A program made the position numbers and the translations under genes. This document shows, in pieces, positions 1-5,835 of a stretch of 9,336 bases of DNA. Every line of letters begins with the position of its first letter. Within the stretch, counting starts at the first letter, position 1. Source of the stretch: an uncultured Alphaproteobacteria bacterium (GTDB lineage Bacteria; Pseudomonadota; Alphaproteobacteria; Caulobacterales; Hyphomonadaceae); contig CAIKXW010000157.1 in assembly GCA_903831485.1 (NCBI GenBank), positions 1 to 9,336 on the forward strand. The letters are read 5' to 3'. The notes under the pieces were generated by a model that searched no databases, was not told the origin of the DNA, and was given only the letters and a program-made list of their open reading frames with translations.

Positions 1-606
1 CCGCACACGCCGCAGGCGAAGGGCCCGCTTGGGGCCATGTACAACTGGGTCATGCGCCTCGCCGCCGGCCGGCACGCCGAGCCTGCGCTCTACACGGTGT
101 CTTTCACAGAGAGCTCGTTCTTCCCGATCCCGCCTGACGTGATGCTCGCCCCCATGTGCTTCGCCCGGCCCGAACGCTGGGTCCGCTACGCCGTGGGCTG
201 CACGATTGCGTCCGTCTTCGGAGCATTGCTGGGCTACGCGATTGGCTTCTACCTGTGGGAAGCCGTGGGCTCGCAGATCATCGGCTTCTTCGGCTATGGC
301 GGCAAGGAAGAGGAACTGCGCCTCGCCTACGCCACGGCCGGCGTCTGGATCATCTTCCTGAAGGGCGTCACGCCGATCCCGTTCAAGCTGGTCACAATCG
401 TCTCCGGCGCCATGGCGTTCAACCTGCCGATCTTCGTGGCCGCCTGCCTCGTCACCCGCGGCATCCGGTTCTTCCTGGTTGCATGGCTGTTCCAGAAGTT
501 CGGCCCGACGCTCGCCCCGATCATCGAGAAGCGCGTCGGCCTGTTCATGCTTCTTTTCCTGGCTGTCCTCGTCGGCGGCTTCGCCGTCGCCGCCCTGCTT
601 CACTAG
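1..606 (+). CDS. YqaA/DedA-family (SNARE-associated) inner-membrane protein, 5' end probably outside the window
   Basis: Integral membrane protein of the DedA/YqaA superfamily. Relatives are linked to lipid carrier flipping and membrane homeostasis, but the substrate of this branch is not established. The signature ESSFFPIPPD is at residues 25-34 counted from the Met at base 37, and GVTPIPFK follows at 110-117; these form the re-entrant proline-rich segments typical of the fold. Hydrophobic helices lie at about 50-72, 118-140 and 168-188, and the protein ends LLH. From that Met the length is 189 residues. The frame is open to base 1. In relatives as I remember them a few residues precede the aligned Tyr (LYDW-like), and there is no good Shine-Dalgarno before base 37, so the true start is probably upstream. 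Family assignment is firm; the start is not. Confidence 0.85.
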   Translation, partial: PHTPQAKGPLGAMYNWVMRLAAGRHAEPALYTVSFTESSFFPIPPDVMLAPMCFARPERWVRYAVGCTIASVFGALLGYAIGFYLWEAVGSQIIGFFGYGGKEEELRLAYATAGVWIIFLKGVTPIPFKLVTIVSGAMAFNLPIFVAACLVTRGIRFFLVAWLFQKFGPTLAPIIEKRVGLFMLLFLAVLVGGFAVAALLH

Positions 607-641
607 GATTGCGGAAAATTCCATCGAAGTTTCTGCAATCC
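606..641 (+). terminator. 12-bp hairpin directly after the YqaA stop codon, candidate terminator
   Basis: The arm GGATTGCGGAAA (606-617) pairs with TTTCTGCAATCC (630-641): eleven Watson-Crick pairs and one G-U, around a 12-base loop. It begins on the last base of the TAG stop. No U-run follows, so it is either a Rho-assisted end or a 3' stabilising hairpin rather than a classical intrinsic terminator. Confidence 0.35.
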
Positions 642-899
642 GTGAACCGGATGTTTGCGATCGTTGTGCGAAAACCGGGTTGAGCCGGTGGATGGTCCGC
701 CTGCTCGCTGTCAGTACCGGGTCGCATCCATGGCCACGCTCCGCCGTATCCAGACCGCCTCCATGCGCGTTGCGCCGCACTGGTTCCTGTGCGTCTTCCT
801 CGGCGCGTTCGTGGCGTTGCAGCTGGCAAGCCCGTCAGCCCTGATCCTCTGACACCGGCTGGCCAAGCCCCCATCATTGCGCTAATCAGTCCGCCCCGC
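642..899. other. Intergenic stretch before tRNA-Leu, no convincing gene
   Basis: This gap holds a weak ACCGG/CCGGT hairpin at 674-689 and one short plus-strand frame. That frame, ATG 730 to stop 852, has 40 codons and a hydrophobic segment near residues 18-37 (WFLCVFLGAFVALQLASPSA). It has no Shine-Dalgarno and no family I recognise, so I do not call it a gene. A tRNA promoter must lie near the right edge, but no clear -35/-10 pair is visible. Confidence 0.4.
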
Positions 900-986
900 G
901 CGGGAGTGGCGGAATTGGCAGACGCAGTGGACTCAAAATCCACCGTCCTAACGGATTTGTGGGTTCGACCCCCACCTCCCGTACCA
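900..986 (+). tRNA. tRNA-Leu (anticodon CAA, reads UUG)
   Basis: A complete class II tRNA. The acceptor stem GCGGGAG (900-906) pairs with CTCCCGT (976-982), followed by discriminator A983 and an encoded CCA (984-986). The D stem is GCG (909-911) with CGC (923-925). The anticodon stem GTGGA (927-931) / TCCAC (939-943) encloses the loop CTCAAAA, which places anticodon CAA at 934-936. A long variable arm (944-958) is typical of leucine tRNAs. The T stem GTGGG (959-963) / CCCAC (971-975) encloses the loop TTCGACC. The one oddity is a G1-U72 wobble at the end of the acceptor stem. No gene overlaps it. Confidence 0.97.
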
Positions 987-997
987 GCGCCAATGCG

Positions 998-1026
998 TTG
1001 ACGTTGGGCAGGCGCCCACCCTAAAT
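998..1026 (+). promoter_or_regulatory. Candidate sigma70-type promoter for rfbB
   Basis: TTGACG (998-1003) and CTAAAT (1021-1026) are separated by 17 bases. This would start transcription near 1033 and leave a 5' leader of about 23 bases. The -35 is good and the -10 matches only three of six consensus bases. The spacer contains a small TGGGC/GCCCA inverted repeat (1005-1018), which could instead be part of the tRNA 3' end. Confidence 0.3.
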
Positions 1027-1055
1027 CCACGGCAATCGCGGAGCCGTGTGTCTTG

Positions 1056-2117
1056 ATGAAAAAGCTTCTGGTCACGGGCGGCGCCGGCTTCATCGGATCC
1101 GAGGTCTGCCGGCAGGTGATCGCCCAGACCGGCTGGTCGCTGGTGAACCTCGACAAGCTCACCTACGCTGGCAACCTCCAGTCGCTCGCGATGATCGCGT
1201 CCGATCCGCGCTACGAATTCGTAAAGGGCGATATCGGCGACCGCCCGCTGATCGATGCTCTCCTCGCCCGCGTCCAGCCCGACGCGATCATGCACCTTGC
1301 CGCTGAATCACATGTCGACCGCTCGATCACTGGCTCGGCAAGCTTCATCCAGACCAACATCGTCGGCACGCACGCGCTGCTCGAGTCCGCCCTCGGCTAC
1401 TGGAAAACGCTCCCGCCGGAGAAGAAGGACAAGTTCCGCTTCCTCGCCGTGTCGACGGACGAGGTCTATGGCTCACTCGGTCCGACGGGCTGTTTCAGCG
1501 AGACCACCGCCTTCGATCCGCGCTCGCCCTATTCGGCGAGCAAGGCCGCGTCCGACCATCTCGTCAGCGCCTGGGGCCACACCTATGGCCTGCCGATCGT
1601 CATCTCAAACTGCTCGAACAATTACGGCCCCTACCATTTCCCGGAAAAGCTCATCCCGCTGATGATCATCAACGCGATGAACGACAAACCGCTGCCGGTC
1701 TATGGCGATGGCTCGAACATCCGCGACTGGCTATTCGTCGAAGACCACGCACGCGCCCTGCGCACGCTGGTCGAGCATGGCCGCCCCGGCGAGACCTACT
1801 GCATCGGCGGCCGCGCCGAGCGCACCAATCTCAACGTCGTCACCGCCCTCTGCGGCCTGTTCGACCCAATCAAGTCGCGTCCCGCCGGCGAGACGGCCAA
1901 ACGCCTTATCACCTTCGTTCAGGACCGCCCCGGCCACGACAAGCGCTACGCCATCGACAGCGCAAAGATCGAATCTGAATTCAGCTGGAAACCCTCCGTC
2001 ACCTTCGAGGATGGCCTCCGCCGCACCGTCGACTGGTACCTCACCAACCGCGACTGGTGGGAGCCGATCACCACGGGCGTTTACGCGGGCGACCGGCTGG
2101 GGCTACTGCGAGCATAG
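1056..2117 (+). CDS. rfbB: dTDP-glucose 4,6-dehydratase
   Basis: Cytosolic NAD-dependent enzyme that converts dTDP-glucose to dTDP-4-keto-6-deoxyglucose, the second step toward dTDP-L-rhamnose and other deoxysugars of surface polysaccharides. It belongs to the extended short-chain dehydrogenase/reductase family. The nucleotide-binding motif TGGAGFIGS is at residues 7-15, AAESHVDRS at 82-90, STDEVYG at 133-139 with the dehydratase Asp135-Glu136 pair, and the catalytic YSASK (Tyr159, Lys163). [15 protein letters not shown] and [15 protein letters not shown] follow, as expected. At 353 residues it is full length. I chose ATG 1056; an in-frame TTG one codon earlier (1053) sits at a better distance from GGAG at 1040-1043. 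The usual partners rfbA, rfbC and rfbD are absent from the window, so they must be elsewhere or the product must serve another deoxysugar route. Confidence 0.95.
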   Translation: MKKLLVTGGAGFIGSEVCRQVIAQTGWSLVNLDKLTYAGNLQSLAMIASDPRYEFVKGDIGDRPLIDALLARVQPDAIMHLAAESHVDRSITGSASFIQTNIVGTHALLESALGYWKTLPPEKKDKFRFLAVSTDEVYGSLGPTGCFSETTAFDPRSPYSASKAASDHLVSAWGHTYGLPIVISNCSNNYGPYHFPEKLIPLMIINAMNDKPLPVYGDGSNIRDWLFVEDHARALRTLVEHGRPGETYCIGGRAERTNLNVVTALCGLFDPIKSRPAGETAKRLITFVQDRPGHDKRYAIDSAKIESEFSWKPSVTFEDGLRRTVDWYLTNRDWWEPITTGVYAGDRLGLLRA

Positions 2118-2134
2118 TTCGTCAATGCTCGTTT
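2109..2134 (+). terminator. Hairpin overlapping the rfbB stop, candidate terminator
   Basis: CGAGCAT (2109-2115) pairs perfectly with ATGCTCG (2125-2131) around a 9-base loop, and a short TTT follows at 2132-2134. The stem covers the first base of the TAG stop (2115-2117). The U-tract is short, so strength is doubtful. A second weak stem TTTGCG/CGCAAA lies at 2132-2158. The remaining bases up to 2304 show nothing further. Confidence 0.35.
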
Positions 2135-2304
2135 GCGTGAAGTGTTATTCGTCGCAAAAGCGTGTCGGCCCCTGCACCGCCGCAGCTTAACGCGCGCCTG
2201 CACCCCGCAACGCTCGCGGTCTCGAAGCGGCCGTTGCCCGTCTAAGACAAGCCGACGGTCTGATTTCCGATCACTACGCTGATGCTGGCGGGCGGCCTAG
2301 AAGC

Positions 2305-2535
2305 TCAATCCCTGAACGCAATCATCGAGACTTTCGTGTCTGCGCCCGTCTCGGGGTTCGCGAACACGATCTCAGCGAGCCCGCCTGCATCTGGAGCTTC
2401 TTCCATCAGGCGCGCGACTTCGGCGTCGTCTGCGGCATAGCGGTGCTCGTTGCCAAGAACCAGTTGTTCAGGCGCGCGCGTCGCTGTGACGAGGATGGCG
2501 CCGAGGCTGACGGCCGCGAGAAGGAAGGCGTTCAT
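2305..2535 (-). CDS. Small secreted or membrane-anchored protein of unknown function
   Basis: A 76-residue protein that I do not recognise. Residues 1-19 (MNAFLLAAVSLGAILVTAT) are a hydrophobic signal-like segment with almost no positive n-region, so it may be cleaved or stay as an anchor. The rest is acidic and soluble, with the stretch NEHRYAADDAEVARLMEEAP and a C-terminal IVFANPETGADTKVSMIAFRD. The ribosome-binding site is weak (AGGGAT about 8 bases before the ATG). It lies 54 bases after the amine oxidase stop on the same strand, so the two are probably cotranscribed. The sense frame has an export signal and the downstream position, which supports a real gene, but the length leaves doubt. 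Confidence 0.6.
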   Translation of the reverse strand: MNAFLLAAVSLGAILVTATRAPEQLVLGNEHRYAADDAEVARLMEEAPDAGGLAEIVFANPETGADTKVSMIAFRD

Positions 2536-2589
2536 GGCTGGATCCCTGTGTCCGGGAACTAACCCATGGCAGGCCAGGACGTTCCCGCA

Positions 2590-4125
2590 CTAACCAGCGG
2601 CAAGCAGATCCCGCGCGGCGCGTTCGCCCGCCGCCACCGCCCCATCCATGGTTCCCATCGCGGACATGGCCGTCTGCTCGCCAGCGAACACCAGCCGCCC
2701 GTCGAGTTCCACGCGCGCTGCAATTTCCGGATAACGCGTGTACTGCCCCGTCAGACAGGTCGCCCGGCTTCCCCGCGTGTGCGGATGGTTCGCCCAGAAC
2801 AGGCTCGTCCGCACTTTCGGCGTCAACGACTGCGCCACTTCCGGCGACAGGACTGACAGCCCCGCCTGCAGCCGCGCCAGCGCCTGTGCTTCCTCGCCCC
2901 TCGCGGCCTCGCCCGCGAAGCAGTTGGTCAACACCGCGCCATCTCCCGCCTGGCCCACGCTCGACTCCCACAGCGTCTGGAAGCCACGATCCGAGATTGT
3001 CCTGCCATGCGCCGGCCGCGCATCCGCGCCCACGATAAGCTTGGCGGTCGCGCCGTGGCCGAGTTCGTTGATCACCATCATCTTGTCCGCCGGCAGCGCG
3101 AGCCCGCCCAGCCCCCTGATCTCGCGCAGCCGCGTGAAGGGCATGGCCATCACGACATGGGCAAACGTCCGTTCGAACGGCGAGCCGTCGGCCGTGCGGA
3201 AACTCAGCTTCAGACCGCCCTCGCTGCGTGCGATCGCCGCCAGCTGATGCCGCTTGTGAATTGCGACGCGCTGCACCAGCGGCTCGCCCGACAGGCGCCG
3301 CTCGAGCGCGTCCGGCAAGCTCGACGATCCACCCGCAATCCGCAGCGCTCCGTCACGCTTGCCGAACAGCGCAAACGGCCTGGCCGTGTCCGTTCCGACG
3401 AGATCCACGAAGTTGAGCGAGGATTGCTCACGTATGGCGACGCCAAACGCCGCGTGCCACGCCAACGCCAGCAGGTCGATCACCCAAGGCTCGGTCGATT
3501 CCGCGAGGCTCTCGAGATAGTCCGACAGCGGCAGGTCATCGAGCTGTCTTGCCCGCTCCGTCCATCCGCCCGCCGCATCCAGCAGCGCTGCCTGGTCCGC
3601 CGCCACGCGCAGGGCGATCGCTAGGAATGGTCCGGTGGGTCCCGCGGGATCAAGCAGGTCAGCATCGCCCCACTGGAATCCGCCAACATCGTAGAGCGTA
3701 GGCTTGGCGCCCTGCGGCGCCATCGGCTCGACCCGCACGCCAAGCTCGCCGCACACGCGCAGTAGCGCCGCATCACCACTGTCGACGAACTCGCCGCCCA
3801 GCTCGCAGAACTGTCCCTCGGGCGTAAAGTCGCGCAGCGTGTACATCCGCCCGCCCAGCCGTCCGCTCGATTCGAACACGTCCACCGTCGCGCCTGCGCT
3901 CGCCAGCCGCCACGCCGCCACCAGGCCCGACGCGCCGCCGCCGACGATCGCCACCGAACCCGCTTCCCCGTTCAGTTCAGGACCTGCCTGCGGCGTACAG
4001 GCCGCCGTCGCCAGCATGGCAAGCATCGCCCGGCGGCTCAGAGCACGCGGGCCCGCCACGCCAAGGTGCGCCCGCGCCGCGCGCAAGCGTCCGTCGATCC
4101 AGCTGAGCAGCTGTGTCCGCGCCAT
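2590..4125 (-). CDS. FAD-dependent amine oxidase (flavin monoamine oxidase family), probably exported
   Basis: Flavoenzyme of the monoamine oxidase/L-amino-acid oxidase superfamily, which oxidises a primary or secondary amine to imine with release of peroxide; the substrate cannot be read from sequence. The Rossmann motif VAIVGGGASGLVAAWRLA is at 58-75, the ribose-binding Glu at 85 (VFESSGRLGGRM, 83-94), and the C-terminal FAD motif reads FAGEQTA..MGTMDGAVAAGERAA. I see no Cys for covalent flavin attachment in that motif. The N-terminus has an SRR twin-arginine-like sequence (Arg31-Arg32) followed by a hydrophobic run ending at Cys43 in ATAAC, which could be a Tat signal, possibly a weak lipobox. 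I start at ATG 4125 (511 residues) because GGGGAG lies just upstream. The frame stays open to 4260, but those codons cross the promoter and terminator region. A small secreted gene follows 54 bases downstream. Confidence 0.9.
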   Translation of the reverse strand: MARTQLLSWIDGRLRAARAHLGVAGPRALSRRAMLAMLATAACTPQAGPELNGEAGSVAIVGGGASGLVAAWRLASAGATVDVFESSGRLGGRMYTLRDFTPEGQFCELGGEFVDSGDAALLRVCGELGVRVEPMAPQGAKPTLYDVGGFQWGDADLLDPAGPTGPFLAIALRVAADQAALLDAAGGWTERARQLDDLPLSDYLESLAESTEPWVIDLLALAWHAAFGVAIREQSSLNFVDLVGTDTARPFALFGKRDGALRIAGGSSSLPDALERRLSGEPLVQRVAIHKRHQLAAIARSEGGLKLSFRTADGSPFERTFAHVVMAMPFTRLREIRGLGGLALPADKMMVINELGHGATAKLIVGADARPAHGRTISDRGFQTLWESSVGQAGDGAVLTNCFAGEAARGEEAQALARLQAGLSVLSPEVAQSLTPKVRTSLFWANHPHTRGSRATCLTGQYTRYPEIAARVELDGRLVFAGEQTAMSAMGTMDGAVAAGERAARDLLAAG

Positions 4126-4148
4126 CCGGCTCCCCGTTGTCCTGCCCG

Positions 4149-4179
4149 ATGTAAGGCTTGCTCCGGTCCCGGAGACAAG
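4149..4179 (-). promoter_or_regulatory. Candidate promoter with an embedded dyad, upstream of the amine oxidase gene
   Basis: On the minus strand TTGTCT (4178-4173) and TTACAT (4154-4149) are 18 bases apart, with the oxidase ATG 23 bases beyond. The spacer carries a perfect dyad, CTCCGG (4161-4166) / CCGGAG (4169-4174), with a 2-base centre. It extends imperfectly through CTTG/CAAG to 4157-4179. A dyad between -35 and -10 is where repressors, or MerR-type activators, bind. The -10 match is poor, so this is a suggestion. Confidence 0.3.
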
Positions 4180-4214
4180 ACCCCGCAAGCCACCACCCGA
4201 GACAGGCCGGACAC

Positions 4215-4252
4215 AAACAAAAAGGGCCGCGCGGCGTGTGCCGGCGGCCCTT
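4215..4252 (-). terminator. Rho-independent terminator (minus strand)
   Basis: AAGGGCCGC (4222-4230) pairs perfectly with GCGGCCCTT (4244-4252). Inside, after a one-base bulge, CGGC (4232-4235) pairs with GCCG (4240-4243), leaving a GTGT loop on the plus strand. On the minus strand the stem runs into five T (4223-4219), then GTTTG. The plus-strand side has no comparable U-run, so it works for minus-strand transcripts arriving from the right: the tiny ORF and possibly the gene at 5163-4465. It insulates the amine oxidase from that unit. Confidence 0.65.
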
Positions 4253-4293
4253 CTCGTCATTGAGCGGGGCTCGAGCCCCTGGAATTACTTCCG

Positions 4294-4374
4294 TCAGCTT
4301 GGCCGACGACCGGAGGTTGCTCCGAACGACAGACTGACCGACAGGGCTCCGCCCCGGCTCATAGTGACTGACAT
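4294..4374 (-). CDS. 26-codon ORF behind an exceptionally strong Shine-Dalgarno
   Basis: The ORF reads from ATG 4374 to TGA 4296-4294. It begins MSVTMSRGGA and ends FGATSGRRPS; seven of 26 residues are serine, and the C-terminus is basic. I recognise no family. What supports it is the context: the initiator follows a 14-base perfect match to the 16S anti-Shine-Dalgarno sequence, the frame closes quickly, and a good intrinsic terminator lies about 40 bases beyond. Two further stem-loops, CGGAG/CTCCG (4311-4324) and the palindrome GGGGCTCGAGCCCC (4266-4279), lie within or just after it. It could be a functional micropeptide, a leader peptide, or a non-coding RNA whose ribosome-binding motif has another use. 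It sits 90 bases after the stop of the gene at 5163-4465 and may share its transcript. No single amino acid dominates enough to suggest classical attenuation. Confidence 0.4.
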   Translation of the reverse strand: MSVTMSRGGALSVSLSFGATSGRRPS

Positions 4375-4375
4375 T

Positions 4376-4389
4376 GGATCACCTCCTTT
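4376..4389 (-). promoter_or_regulatory. Extended Shine-Dalgarno, full complement of the 16S rRNA 3' end
   Basis: The minus strand reads AAAGGAGGTGATCC, followed by one A and then the ATG at 4374. All 14 bases complement the conserved 16S tail GGATCACCTCCTTT, whereas ordinary sites use four to six pairs. The core GGAGG is 7 bases from the ATG. Such a match predicts very strong ribosome capture. Confidence 0.6.
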
Positions 4390-4464
4390 CGCAAAGTTGA
4401 CGATGGGGTCGAGAATGGGGGCCATCCGCCACGTGCGCAAGGGTAAACCAGCCCCAAGCGCAGT

Positions 4465-5163
4465 TCAGCCCGCGCGCACAACCCTTACGGGCAGTTCCGT
4501 CCGCACATCGACCAGCACGATCCGGCCATCCACGCGCGCATAGAACTGGCCCGTGGGCGCGGCCGGCAGCGCCAGCGTTGCAGGGTCATGGATAACCAGC
4601 GCAGACGTCGCCGACACGCGGCGCACCGGCACGCCCATGTCAGGCAGAGGCCGCGGCCCGGCGGGCACATCGGCTGTGGGATCGGTCGGCTGAACCGGCA
4701 AGATGCTCGTCACCAGCTCCGACGTCCTGTCAACCAGCACGAAGCGCCCATCGACGCGCGCATAAAACTGTCCCGACGGGGCAGGCGGCAGGATGAAGCT
4801 CTCCTGCGATGTCACTACCGCCGTCGATGTCGCCGGCACGCGCCTGTTCAGCAGCGCGGCCTCCGCCAGCATCCGCTCGCGCGCCACCGCCTGCCGATCC
4901 TGCTCCGCCTTTTGCAGCAGGCGTTCGCGCTCGCGCCGATAATCCATGTCGCGCATCGCCTGCCCGGCGGCGGAGACTCCCGAGCCCGGCAGGCTGTTCA
5001 GGTCACGCTCGCGCTGACGGGCAGACTCCAGCTGGTCAACCTGGCGCTGCTCTTCCATCTGGAACTGGCGGTCGAGCGCATCAAAGCGCGGCAGCGTGTC
5101 CAGCTGCGCATTCGCCGGCAGCGCCATGAACAACAGACCTGTAATCGGAAGGGCCTTGAGCAT
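4465..5163 (-). CDS. Exported coiled-coil protein with a duplicated C-terminal YARVDGR-VLVD module
   Basis: A 232-residue protein of unknown function. Residues 1-19 form a signal peptide (MLKALPITGLLFMALPANA, cleavage before Gln20), so the mature protein should be periplasmic. Residues 27-105 are charged and rich in Gln, Arg and Glu, with a likely coiled coil. Two copies of a module of about 40 residues follow: 115-155 (LPPAPSGQFYARVDGRFVLVD) and 188-230 (LPAAPTGQFYARVDGRIVLVD), joined by a proline-rich linker at 156-180. The module loosely resembles the single C-terminal unit of DUF1236/RcnB-like periplasmic proteins; this is resemblance by eye. I start at ATG 5163, the Met immediately before the signal peptide; the frame extends to 5289 but those codons read as intergenic. 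No Shine-Dalgarno precedes it, while a -10-like TATGTT lies at leaderless distance. Confidence 0.75.
   Translation of the reverse strand: MLKALPITGLLFMALPANAQLDTLPRFDALDRQFQMEEQRQVDQLESARQRERDLNSLPGSGVSAAGQAMRDMDYRRERERLLQKAEQDRQAVARERMLAEAALLNRRVPATSTAVVTSQESFILPPAPSGQFYARVDGRFVLVDRTSELVTSILPVQPTDPTADVPAGPRPLPDMGVPVRRVSATSALVIHDPATLALPAAPTGQFYARVDGRIVLVDVRTELPVRVVRAG
4511..4570. repeat. Imperfect 60-base repeat, copy encoding the C-terminal module
   Basis: This segment aligns without gaps to 4733-4792, sharing ACCAGCACGA at its start and ACGCGCGCATA in the middle. Both lie in the same gene and encode the GQFYARVDGR-VLVD core. It is an internal duplication with later divergence. Confidence 0.75.
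4733..4792. repeat. Imperfect 60-base repeat, copy encoding the first module
   Basis: Partner of 4511-4570, in the same orientation and reading frame, 222 bases away. Third-position changes are frequent while the encoded core is nearly constant, which indicates an old duplication kept by selection. Confidence 0.75.
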
Positions 5164-5169
5164 ACGTTG

Positions 5170-5175
5170 AACATA
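5170..5175 (-). promoter_or_regulatory. Candidate -10 element giving a leaderless transcript
   Basis: The minus strand reads TATGTT, then six bases, then the ATG at 5163, so transcription would begin on or next to the A of the start codon. The gene lacks a Shine-Dalgarno, which fits. No convincing -35 is visible 16-18 bases upstream (the best is TGTCGA). The rest of 5176-5305 shows nothing else. Confidence 0.25.
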
Positions 5176-5305
5176 GCACGTCTGCCCCGTCTCGACAGCA
5201 GCGTCGCACGTCACACTCCAGCCGGGCGGGCAGGCCTGGTTCGATCTCGTCACCTCAGCCGCCGCTGGAGAAATTCCCGGAGAGACCAAGCCGAGCCTGC
5301 GCTGC

Positions 5306-5321
5306 CGCCGTGATCACGGCG
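5306..5321. repeat. 16-base perfect palindrome over the mug stop codon
   Basis: CGCCGTGATCACGGCG is its own reverse complement and contains the TGA stop of the glycosylase gene (5316-5314). As RNA it would fold into a 6-bp stem with a GATC loop. No T-run follows on the minus strand, so any role in ending the operon would need Rho. Confidence 0.4.
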
Positions 5322-5835
5322 ACTTCAGGAACGCAGCCGCATCCTTCCAGGGCGCGATCGACCAGTACGATGTCGCAAGTCCCGAAGGCGAGGGCAGCAC
5401 GAATACGGCCGGCCCTTCATGCCCCACCTGACGACCAACGCTGATCCGTCCTGTCGATTTGCCGAGCCAGAGCCCTGCCGAAGTCTTGCTCGTGAAGGCG
5501 AGCGCGCCCGGCTTCAGCCGCTGTACCTTGTGCCTGAAGCCCTCCACATCGAACGCCTCGCGGGCGATCTTCGCATCGACGCCCCAGCTCGTCTTGCAGA
5601 AATCCGTCAGCCCCACGCCGAGGTCCAGCAGCAGCGGATACTCATGCGGTGCAAACAGGCGCGGCGTGACACCCGTCTCATGCAACGCGCGCCAGAACCG
5701 ATTGCCCGGGTGCGCATAGTAGGCGCCAACCGCCGCCGACATCGGCCCCGCCGCCGTGCCCACGAACCAGATGCGCAAATTCGGCGCGAGACGGTCCGGC
5801 AGGATATGGGCCGCCGCCGAAGCCCTGCGCGACAT
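5314..5835 (-). CDS. mug: Mismatch-specific DNA glycosylase of the MUG/TDG family, GTAAG variant
   Basis: Base-excision-repair enzyme of uracil-DNA glycosylase family 2. Members remove uracil, thymine or etheno-bases opposite G. The 173-residue protein has the expected order: motif 1 VGTAAG (25-30), HPGNRFW (42-48), GVGLTDFCKT (73-82), ALAFTSK (111-117) and the minor-groove motif VLPSPSGLATSYW (146-158). In E. coli Mug motif 1 is GINPG and its Asn activates water; here an Ala takes that place, so catalysis may use another acid. Asp78 is a candidate, as reported for a Deinococcus Mug with an alternative Asp. The ATG at 5835 overlaps the stop of the previous gene as TGATG, which fixes the start and implies translational coupling. 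It is the last gene of the four-gene run. Confidence 0.88.
   Translation of the reverse strand: MSRRASAAAHILPDRLAPNLRIWFVGTAAGPMSAAVGAYYAHPGNRFWRALHETGVTPRLFAPHEYPLLLDLGVGLTDFCKTSWGVDAKIAREAFDVEGFRHKVQRLKPGALAFTSKTSAGLWLGKSTGRISVGRQVGHEGPAVFVLPSPSGLATSYWSIAPWKDAAAFLKSP

Noticed and set aside
730..852. A 40-codon frame with a hydrophobic stretch before the tRNA
   Set aside because: No Shine-Dalgarno, no recognised family, and hydrophobic chance frames are common. Kept only as a note in the intergenic entry.
545..1162. Minus-strand frame of 205 codons spanning the tRNA and the rfbB start
   Set aside because: It runs through a perfect tRNA-Leu and the Rossmann motif of rfbB on the other strand, and shows low-complexity Arg/Gly composition.
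2468..2971. Minus-strand Gly/Arg-rich frame overlapping the oxidase 3' end and the small secreted gene
   Set aside because: It is out of frame with both and has no coding-like composition or ribosome-binding site.
4374..4390. Plus-strand match TGGATCACCTCCTTTC to the 3' end of 16S rRNA, a possible rRNA fragment
   Set aside because: Only about 16 bases match, the preceding bases do not resemble helix 45 of 16S rRNA, and the complement explains the match as a Shine-Dalgarno for the minus-strand ATG.
3007..4543. Plus-strand frames antisense to the amine oxidase (3007-3624 and 3704-4543)
   Set aside because: Arg/Pro/Ser-rich composition with no domains, while the minus strand encodes clear FAD-binding motifs. 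These frames are by-products of high GC.
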